Source: Atrina japonica (taxonomy: Eukaryota; Mollusca; Bivalvia; Pterioida; Pinnidae). Taken from it: a stretch of DNA of 64,000 nt. The notes beneath the pieces were generated by a model. The model was not told the DNA's origin, did not search any database, and worked only from the letters and a program-made list of their open reading frames with translations. The stretch covers positions 428,501 through 492,500 of the forward strand of contig BROG01000454.1 in assembly GCA_030159075.1 (NCBI GenBank). The letters run 5' to 3'. The translations under genes were made by a program, and so were the position numbers. Shown piece after piece: positions 56,742 through 64,000 of this stretch (position 1 is the first letter of the stretch; each line of letters begins with the position of its first letter).

Positions 56742-59700
56742 TGGTTTTATTACTGACTACTTTGTGTGTCTGTTGGTTTTATTACTGACTACTTTGTTTG
56801 TCTTTTGGTTTTATTACTGACTACTTTGTTTGTCTTTTGGTTTTATTACTGATTACTTTGTGTGTGTTGGTTTTAATACTGACTACTTTGTGTGTGTGTT
56901 GGTTTTATTACTGACTACTTTGTGTGTGTTGGTTTTATTACTGACTACTTTGTGTGTCTGTTGGTTTTATTACTGATTACTTTGTGTGTGTTGGTTTTAA
57001 TACTGACTACCGGTACTTTGTGTGTCTGTTGGTTTTATTACTGACTACTTTGTTTGTCTTTTGGTTTTATTACTGATTAAGGCATGTGTGTTGGTTTTAA
57101 TACTGACTACTTTGTGTGTCTGTTGGTTTTATTACTGATTACTTTGTGTGTGTTGGTTTTATTACTGACTACTTTGTGTGTCTGTTGGTTTTATTACTGA
57201 TTACTTTGTTTGTCTGTTGGTTTTATTACTGACTACTTTGTTTTTCAGTTGGTTTTATTACTGACTACTTTGTTTGTCTGTTGGTTTTATTACTGACTAC
57301 TTTGTTTGTCTGTTGGTTTTATTACTGACTACTTTGTTTGTCTGTTGGTTTTATTACTGACTACTTTGTTTGTCTGTTGGTTTTATTACTGACTACTTTG
57401 TTTGTCTATTGGTTTTATTACTGACTACTTTGTGTGTGTGTTGGTTTTATTACTGACTACTTTGTGTGTGTTGGTTTTATTACTGACTACTTTGTGTGGC
57501 TGTTGGTTTTATTACTGACTAGGCTATTTGTTTGTCTGTTGGTTTTATTACCACTACTTTGCAATATATCTGTTTGGTTTTATTACTGACTACTTTGTGT
57601 GTGTGTTGGTTTTATTACTGAAAGTTTTGTGTGTGTGTATGGTACAATTACTGACTACTTTGTGTGTGTGTTGGTTTTATTACTGACTAACTTTGTGTGT
57701 GTTTGGTTTTATTACTGACTACTTTGTGTGTCTGTTGGTTTTATTACTGACTACTTTGTTTGTCTGTTGGTTTTATTACTGACTACTTTGTTTGTCTGTT
57801 GGATTTTATTACTGACTACTTTGTTTTGTCTGTTGGTTTTATTACTGACTACTTTGTTTGTCTATTGGTTTTATTACTGACTACTTTGTGTGTGTGTTGG
57901 TTTTATTACTGACTACAATTGTGTGTGTTGGTTTTATTACTGACTACTTTGTGTGGCTGTTTGGTTTTATTACTGACAACTTTGTTTGTCTGTTGGTTTT
58001 ATTACTGACTACTTTGTTTATCTGTTGGTTTTATTACTGACTACTTTGTGTGTGTATGTTTTATTACTGACTAACTTTGTGTGTAATGGTTTTATTACTG
58101 ACTACTTTGTGTGTGTGTTGGTTTTATTACTGACTACTTTGTGTGTGTTGGTTTTATTACTGACTACTTTGTGTGTCTGTTGGTTTTATTACTGACTACT
58201 TTGTTTGTCTTTTGGTTTTATTACTGACTACTTTGTTTGTCTTTTGGTTTTATTACTGATTACTTTGTGTGTGTTGGTTTTAATACTGACTACTTTGTGT
58301 GTGTGTTGGTTTTATTACTGTGTTACTTTGTGTGTGTTGGTTTTATTACTGACTACTTTGGTGTGTCTTAAATTGTTTTTTATTACTGATTACTTTGTGT
58401 GTGTTGGTTTTAATACTGACTACCGGTACTTTGTGTGTCTGTTGGTTTTATTACTGACTACTTTGTTTGTCTTTTGGTTTTATTACTGATTACTTTGTGT
58501 GTGTTGGTTTTAATACTGACTACTTTGTGTGTCTGTTGGTTTTATTACTGATTACTTTGTGTGTGTTGGTTTTATATTACTGAATACTTTGTGTGTCTGT
58601 TTTAATTTTATTACTGATTACTTTGTGTTGTCTGTTGGTTTATTAAATGACTACTTTGTTTTTCAGTTGGTTTTATTACTGACTACTTTGTTTGTGTCTG
58701 TTGGTTTTATTACTGACTACTTGTTTGTCTGTTGGTTTTATTACTGACTACTTTGTTTGTCTGTTGGTTTTATTACTGACTACTTTGTTTGTCTGTTGGT
58801 TTTATTACTGACTACTTTGTTTGTCTATTGGTTTTATTACTGACTACTTTGTGTGTGTGTTGGTTTTATTACTGACTACTTTGTGTGTGTTGGTTTTATT
58901 ACTGACTACTTTGTGTGGCTGTTGGTTTTATTACTGACTAGGCTATTTGTTTGTCTGTTGGTTTTATTACTGACTACTTTGTTTATCTGTTGGTTTTATT
59001 ACTGACTACTTTGTGTGTGTGTTGGTTTTATTACTGACTACTTTGTGTGTGTGTTGGTTTTATTACTGACTACTTTGTGTGTGTGTTGGTTTTATTACTG
59101 ACTACTTTGTGTGTGTGTTGGTTTTATTACTGACTACTTTGTGTGTCTGTTGGTTTTATTACTGACTACTTTGTTTGTCTGTTGGTTTTATTACTGACTA
59201 CTTTGTTTGTCTGTTGGTTTTATTACTGACTACTTTGTTTGTCTGTTGGTTTTATTACTGACTACTTTGTTTGTCTATTGGTTTTATTACTGACTACTTT
59301 GTGTGTGTGTTGGTTTTATTACTGACTACTTTGTGTGTGTGTTGGTTTTATTACTGACTACTTTGTGTGGCTGTTGGTTTTATTACTGACTACTTTGTTT
59401 GTCTGTTGGTTTTATTACTGACTACTTTGTTTATCTGTTGGTTTTATTACTGACTACTTTGTGTGTGTGTTGGTTTTATAACTGACTACTTTGTGTGTCT
59501 GTTGGTTTTATTACTGACTACTTTGTGTGTGTGTTGGTTTTATTACTGACTACTTTGTGTGTGTTGGTTTTATTACTGACTACTTTGTGTGTGTGTTGGT
59601 TTTATTACTGACTACTTTGTGTGTCTGTTGGTTTTATTACTGACTACTTTGTGTGTGTGTTGGTTTTATTACTGACTACTTTGTGTGTGTGTTGGTTTTA

Positions 59701-62700
59701 TTACTGACTACTTTGTGTGTGTTGGTTTTATTACTGACTATTTTGTGTGTCTGTTGGTTTTATTACTGACTACTTTGTGTGGCTGTTGGTTTTATTACTG
59801 ACTACTTTGTGTGTCTGTTGGTTTTATTACTGACTACTTTGTGTGGCTGTTGGTTTTATTACTGACTACTTTGTGTGTGTTGGTTTTATTACTGACTACT
59901 TTGTGTGTCTGTTGGTTTTATTACTGACTATTTTGTGTGTCTGTTGGTTTTATTACTGACTATTATGTGTGTGTTGGTTTTATTACTGACTATTTTGTGT
60001 GTCTGTTGGTTTTATTACTGACTATTTTGTGTGTCTGTTGGTTTTATTACTGACTATTATGTGTGTCTGTTGGTTTTATTTCTGACTACTTTGTGTGTGT
60101 TGGTTTTATTACTGACTACTTTGTGTGTAGAAAAATTGATATCTAAGTGCATCCCTAGAAATCACATGACCACTACCATAATTTATCTAAATAAGGCCGT
60201 GCTCTAATTAAGGCACCACCAAAAATAAAGACCAAAATTATGTTTATCTATTTTGATAAAGGTGTCCTGTGAAATGAAAATAAATACCCCCTCCCCCTCT
60301 CACCCCAAAAAATAAAATTAAACAGCTTTAATAATATGAAAAAAAGACTGATTAGATCGACTCAAAAAGTCTTCACTTCAGTCTTTCCAACTTGAACATG
60401 TTGAAAGCAGAGCTTATTTTGCCTCAGGCTGCTATGGTATTGCAAAGTCCAGTTACTAAATTGAATCTGAGTTGTGGTGTTAAAGCATCCTTTATAATTA
60501 TTTTGTAATACTTTCTTGACTTTCTACTGGTTTCAAAGGTTTATTTATTTGCCTTGACTTGGTATTTGATATATATTTTAAACTTCATGTCGGTGTCTAG
60601 CAGACAATAGGCAATACACTTTTGTTGGTATCTCGATCCCGATTTTCAAAAACCATGTGTTTTGACATTTCCATGTCGACATTTTGAATTCTGTTTGTCA
60701 GTTACATAATTAGTCATTATGGATTGTATATTAAGGGCATGCCTAATTAGTAATTGGCTGATTTACCAAGTAACTGGTAGGCCTATGCTGTTAGGAGATG
60801 GCAGTACAGATTGAAGTCCTTATTTCCTGAATGTCGGACAAATAATTTTGTACATTACCGGGATTTCATTTTCAGTACTTACTAAGAACAGTATATAACT
60901 ACAAGTGATAGCGTTTACATGAGTCATTTTCATCATGCAGTAGAGAAAATAAACAACATAAAAGAAATGTTTATTCACAGAAATTTTTCACTTATATAGA
61001 TGCGTTAGTAGCTGATAATGATCAAGATTAACTACCGGTAATAGAAATAAATAAACAACATCTGGGCCGTATCTATCTTGAACATGTTGCATGGATATTT
61101 CAGGTTGATTTCAAACCCCAGAAACTCCAATTATGGTGCCTTATTAACTGAAAGTTTTTTTGACACAAATTAAGGCACCCATACATCTGAAATACCTCAA
61201 AAGGGGTGCCTTAATTAGATAAATTACAGTAATTAATCTCTGTATTTTGAAGAAGAATGCATAACTTACTGGCAGTTCATCTTTGCTACTCCAAACCCCT
61301 GAAACTTGACGCTGCTGCATGACTTGCTTTATATTCAACAAGGGAGGTAATGCCAAACACCCAGCTCTTATGCTGAAGATAGAAACATCAAAAATATAAT
61401 CCAGAAAATTTAAAAAGAACAAGATATGTTTGTGAAATACAAATGCCCCTGATCCAAACAAATTTTTGCAAAGTCATACATTTTGACCTCACTCCCAAGG
61501 GGCATGTGATGTCAGTGAAGTTTGAACAACTCTTAGATGAATAGTTCAAGTTTGGTTACTGTATAACATTCCAAACTTGGACTGGGAGCCATTATTGTTA
61601 ATTGTACCCTAATGTTCCTACACTGGAGCTGATGTACCTTAACTAAGATTTCATTTAACATATCTGGCCTACTGCTATTTTTGGTGGCTAGAGCCTGCAA
61701 GGCGCTCAGTGAATCACTCAGAATTACAACCTTGTTATATTCCTTACTACTGATGTAATCGAGTGCTTCATTGATCGCAACGAGTTCTGACGTGTAAACT
61801 GAAACGAAGTCAGTGCACCTATACCCGTCCCCATAGTCCGCCAGAGGATCATAATACGCCGCTCCTTTTTTACCGGTGTTTGGATCCTTGGAGCCATCCG
61901 TATAGATCTTATGATAGCCTTGATATTTCATGTCCAAATATTCCATCACTATGGCTTTTATAATGGATGGATTATCACTCTTTTTAATTTCACGTGACAA
62001 GGCTATGGAGATGCTGCATTGAGTCAAGTCTCATTTCTATAAACATTAAATTAATTCACCATGGCATATTTAAAAATGGTTGTGTGCCATGTTTCATTTT
62101 CTCAACCACTCTTAAAGACTTAATTTTCAAAGCTTTTTATTGTTTTGATATAATTTATATGAGATTATATATTGATAAAATCTGTCTATTATCATTGTAA
62201 ATAAATTAAAAATCATATTTGGTCTTCTTCTGCAAAAAATCAATATGGAAATACATCAAGGTTTCCACCCAGGATATCTGTGCCTTGTTTTTATACTGGA
62301 TGATCCTTGTTTATAATGATTAATCTGAATTACTGACATGATTATTTTGAAATGAATTACCTGACACTGAGTGGACTTTCAACTGACATTCCCATCAAAG
62401 TACAAGCATCCCTCGTAAACACATCACACATCTCATCCCAATATATCGGAGCCAACAAATGAGCGTATGGTGACCTTTCTATCCCTTGTCGTAAGTATAG
62501 CAAACTGCCCATTAATATCTGTAATTCTATGTTAATACAGAAATCAATTATTTCAGATATGGTAAATAGAAAGAGACAAAAAATACATAAAAATAATCTC
62601 TGGATACTCACAGAATATTTAAAAGAACTAAAAGAGCACATACAAAGAGTAACAAGGATGTTGTTACTACTTAAAATATTATTAAATTTTAATTTTATAT

Positions 62701-63140
62701 GATTGGGTTTTGGTTTTATCTTTATGTAAACATGTAAGAAAAAATAAATTACAACAAGAAAAGTTTGAAAAACACTGTTTCTAGTTCAAACCTGAGAGAA
62801 AAAAAATTCAAGAAATTTTAATTGAATGTGCACCAATAATGAAGAGCTAAAAACAATATGTCCCAATCTTCAATCTTGAGGGGCATCATAAATTTTCTAA
62901 AAGACTGTCCTATTTTTAGTTTCAATAAAGTTCATCAACATTGACTACTGAAGATGTAGACAATGATGGATACCTCTTGAATATCTCTCTGCAAATGGTG
63001 CAAAGTTTCTGGAATACTGTAAGGCTTCCATTTGATGAGATGGACCTCTTCGCAGGAGATCTACAAACTGTAGTCTGTGGAGTTTAAATTCTAGTGCACT
63101 GCGAATTTCCTGCAACCTCTCTCTGTTTTCTTCTGCCCAA
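51132..63140 (-). CDS. Rmnd5: Rmnd5 (RMND5A/B, GID2 homologue), RING subunit of the CTLH E3 ligase; 5' end outside the window
   Basis: Join of complement 62974-63140, 62361-62526, 61270-61372, 55299-55453 and 51132-51195. The last 217 residues plus TGA are present; human RMND5A is about 391 aa, so roughly the N-terminal 45% lies to the right. Order seen: the CTLH/CRA helical region ([55 protein letters not shown]), then [20 protein letters not shown], then the degenerate RING with [23 protein letters not shown] and VKCPYCP, ending KQVFF. Known of the family: it pairs with MAEA (GID9) to form the catalytic RING heterodimer of the CTLH/GID ubiquitin ligase. All junctions are GT-AG with matching phases. 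The acceptor of the 62526 exon was chosen 8 nt upstream of an alternative CAG because only that restores the frame and gives [10 protein letters not shown]. Confidence 0.95.
51340..52465 (-). mobile_element. SINE family 2 split by an internal minisatellite
   Basis: The 3' body (ACCACTCAACACTC, GGCCAGTTTTTAATGGTGGA, plus-strand reading) is at 51350-51450. The tRNA-like head in reverse (CTCTAACCACTCAGTCATGG then AGGCCC) is at 52437-52462. Between them lies about 890 bp of tandem repeat whose unit starts with the SINE's own CTTCCACAAGTAAACTG. Confidence 0.85.
51455..52345. repeat. Minisatellite, 44-bp unit, about 20 copies, SINE-derived
   Basis: Unit ACTTCTACAAGTAAACTGAC then AATATATACAGTAAAATACC and CCAA. 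The first 19 bases match SINE family-2 body sequence at about 44628 (CTTCCACAAGTAAACTGGC). Spacing of 44 bp was checked at 51541 to 51585. Long minus-strand frames of [15 protein letters not shown] repeats are artefacts. Confidence 0.93.
52662..52781. mobile_element. TA-flanked MITE (CAGT-type), 120 bp
   Basis: Ends CAGTAAAAACTGCTATAG and CAGGTTTCACTG, flanked by TA (52660-52661 and 52782-52783). The inner phrase TATAAGGGTCACCTG is repeated. Confidence 0.8.
55037..55215. repeat. CAGT-type MITE, one end clear
   Basis: TACAGTAAAACCTGCTTTAG then GACCACATGAGTATAAAGAC, ATACAAAGACCCCC. Close in wording to the element at 11276 but without a clear second terminus. Confidence 0.5.
55299..55453 (-). 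CDS. Rmnd5: Rmnd5 exon, RING part 1
   Basis: [51 protein letters not shown]. It holds the first zinc-ligand cysteines and the CGH motif. Acceptor TTACACAG, donor AA|GTAAGT. Confidence 0.95.
56655..60130. repeat. Large minisatellite, 31-34-bp unit, over 100 copies
   Basis: Unit (plus strand) TTGGTTTTATTACTGACTAC then TTTGTGTGTCTG; variation is mostly GTGTGTGT versus TTTGTCTG. Higher-order blocks recur, for example the GGCTATTTGTTTGTCTG junction at about 57520 and 58940. A (GT)n tract at 56679-56740 starts it. On the Rmnd5 sense strand nearly every unit reads CAGTAATAAAACC, i.e. contains AATAAA. Open plus-strand frames are repeat artefacts. Confidence 0.97.
60144..60173 (-). pseudogene. 30-bp partial copy of the Rmnd5 RING exon
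   Basis: Matches 55321-55350 at 29 of 30 positions (difference A for T at 60160). In the sense direction it encodes GHVISRDAL, with the one change synonymous. No splice signals or longer homology flank it; the array ends just to its left and a MITE begins just to its right. Confidence 0.85.
60176..61229. mobile_element. TA-flanked element, 1054 bp, non-autonomous
   Basis: The ends CCATAATTTATCTAAATAAG and (reversed) CTGTAATTTATCTAATTAAG form an inverted repeat between TA dinucleotides (60174-60175, 61230-61231). The word TAATTAAGGCACC is repeated near both ends. No transposase frame. It ends 40 bp from an Rmnd5 exon. Confidence 0.65.
61270..61372 (-). CDS. Rmnd5: Rmnd5 exon, pre-RING segment
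   Basis: [20 protein letters not shown] then [14 protein letters not shown], matching the AGC-ALP-L-NIK ... GVW-KDELP block of RMND5A. Acceptor ATCTTCAG, donor CCA|GTAAGT. Confidence 0.94.
61533..62027 (-). pseudogene. LINE fragment: RNase H domain of a non-LTR retrotransposon
   Basis: Frame with [20 protein letters not shown] (first catalytic Asp), [16 protein letters not shown] (catalytic Glu) and [14 protein letters not shown] (second Asp). This is a retroelement RNase H of the I/Jockey-related kind. The expected W-V-P-x-H-x-G segment after the NIRVQ strand is replaced by unrelated sequence, so the domain is cut there by deletion or frameshift; no reverse transcriptase precedes it. It lies in the Rmnd5 intron 61373-62360, same strand as the gene. 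Confidence 0.85.
62361..62526 (-). CDS. Rmnd5: Rmnd5 exon, CRA region
   Basis: [40 protein letters not shown] and [14 protein letters not shown]. Acceptor ACATAG, donor AG|GTAATT, phase 2. Confidence 0.92.
62527..62973 (-). other. Rmnd5: Rmnd5 intron, nothing recognised
   Basis: Short AT-rich intron between two confident exons; no repeat or RNA is evident. Confidence 0.75.
62974..63140 (-). CDS. Rmnd5: Rmnd5 exon (first in window), CTLH/CRA region
   Basis: [20 protein letters not shown], then [20 protein letters not shown] and [15 protein letters not shown]. Acceptor CACACAG, donor GAG|GTATCC leaving one base. Confidence 0.93.
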
Positions 63141-64000
63141 CTGTGTGAAGAAAATGTTAAGGAATAAAAAAATATATTTAAAGACACTACATACAGCAAT
63201 GGTAAAATAAAACAAGAGGCCAAAGAGGGCCTCAAGCCTCAAGCGCTCACCTGAGAATCGTCTACATATTGTGGAAAGAAGACCAAGAAGAATATTTACA
63301 TGTCAGCTTATCTGGCAAAGAAACAATATTGCAGTTTCAATAAATTCATAAAATTATCTAAAAACTATATTTCAGCAAAAGTCTTAAACAAAAACATTTC
63401 TTCGCCTATATATAAGAAAAACACATTAAAAGAATGCATCATAATGAATGCAAGGGGAGATAATTGAGGGAATCATGGAAAAATGAATAAAAATGACTTC
63501 AAAAGAGACTTCAAAAACACTCCAAAAATCAATATTCCAATTTCTATGAAAAATACAAACTTGAATCATACATTCATGTAGATTTGTTTTTCAATTCATG
63601 TAGCTGTCCTGGAGAAGATTTTTAAAGATGGGTACCTTATGTGACGTATTTAGCCCCACCCCAGATCTACTCCTGGGCCAATCTAGCTGAAAACTACAAA
63701 ATTGGTAGAGGACCTTGAGAACTTGTTTCCTGCAAAGTTTTGTCAAATTCCTCCAGTGGTTTTGAAACAAAATCTGAAAGTGTGAAAAATGCACCCCCCT
63801 CCCCCTTTGGCTCAGGTGAGCAAAGAAAATCGAATAAACAGGAAATCCTCCTCCGATCAACATCCTAAAACATAAGCCATTCTTCAAGATCTGAAAGCCT
63901 AAAATAATTGCCAAATATTGTCAATGTCAGTCGTAATCACTGTCATCCTAGATCTTATTGATATGCAGCATCCTATCAAATTTGATTAAAATCTTGAGAA
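63141..64000 (-). other. Rmnd5: Rmnd5 intron running off the window
   Basis: Upstream of the first visible exon. Mostly one dispersed repeat (63212-63822). No further Rmnd5 exon is recognised before the edge. Confidence 0.7.
63212..63822. repeat. ACAAGAGGCC element with inverted ends, about 610 bp
   Basis: Starts ACAAGAGGCCAAAGAGGGCC then GCGCTCACCTGAG; ends TTTGGCTCAGGTGAGC, the reverse complement of the inner left part. Its first 370 bp match 15323-15700. Appears to be the most complete member here. Confidence 0.65.

Larger units (their letters stand above)
55454..61269 (-). other. Rmnd5: Rmnd5 intron with the 3.5-kb minisatellite
   Basis: 5.8 kb. 55454-56640 shows nothing I can support. 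56655-60130 is minisatellite, 60144-60173 is an exon-like fragment, and 60176-61229 is a TA-flanked element. Confidence 0.8.

Noticed and set aside
57858..58747. Plus-strand hydrophobic open frames ([17 protein letters not shown]) as membrane proteins
   Set aside because: Translation of the GGTTTTATTACTGACTAC satellite; frames shift wherever unit length changes.
56655..60130. CRISPR-like array
   Set aside because: Direct head-to-tail units with no distinct equal-length spacers, in a eukaryotic intron; it is a minisatellite.
62357..62518. Acceptor CAG directly before ATATTAATGGG for the Rmnd5 exon
   Set aside because: It would break phase with the previous exon (one leftover base); the upstream ACATAG acceptor restores frame and gives the conserved [10 protein letters not shown].

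Overview
This is an AT-rich animal nuclear window with spliced genes, GT-AG introns and introns packed with repeats. The repeat set (tRNA-derived SINEs with an AAAC-type tail, many TA-flanked MITEs, the ACAAGAGGCC family, abundant ACATGTA words) and the protein content point to a mollusc, most probably a bivalve; the species cannot be told from the sequence.

Three conserved protein-coding genes were rebuilt exon by exon, with phases that close exactly. (1) A docking protein (Dok-type PH + IRS-type PTB adaptor, 566 aa) is on the minus strand, 7611-17795, in 3 coding exons. (2) Wdr54, 331 aa, is on the plus strand, 18222-43553, in 9 exons. (3) The 3' part of Rmnd5 (RING subunit of the CTLH/GID ubiquitin ligase) is on the minus strand, 51132-63140, with five exons encoding the last 217 aa; its 5' exons lie beyond the right edge. 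Dok and Wdr54 are head to head with 426 bp between their start codons, and that gap holds an NRF1-type palindrome and ETS-type sites, so a shared bidirectional promoter is likely. Wdr54 and Rmnd5 are tail to tail, separated by about 7.5 kb of intergenic sequence.

Layout: 1-7610 is intergenic with SINEs, MITEs and tandem repeats; 7611-17795 is Dok; 17796-18221 is the promoter; 18222-43553 is Wdr54, whose introns carry more than ten tandem-repeat families, a piggyBac remnant and fold-back elements; 43554-51131 is intergenic, with a hAT MITE and a 46-bp repeat array; 51132-64000 is Rmnd5, with a 3.5-kb minisatellite in one intron and a LINE fragment in another.

No bacterial-type cassette, CRISPR array or evident new multi-gene system is present. 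The points most worth a second look concern how repeats arose from functional sequence: a minisatellite that looks seeded by the Wdr54 exon-4 splice donor; a minisatellite grown inside a SINE; a 30-bp copy of the Rmnd5 RING exon at the edge of a 3.5-kb array whose units each carry a sense-strand AATAAA; and a perfect 47-bp inverted repeat in Dok intron 1. All names come from reading translations by eye against remembered families; no search was run.
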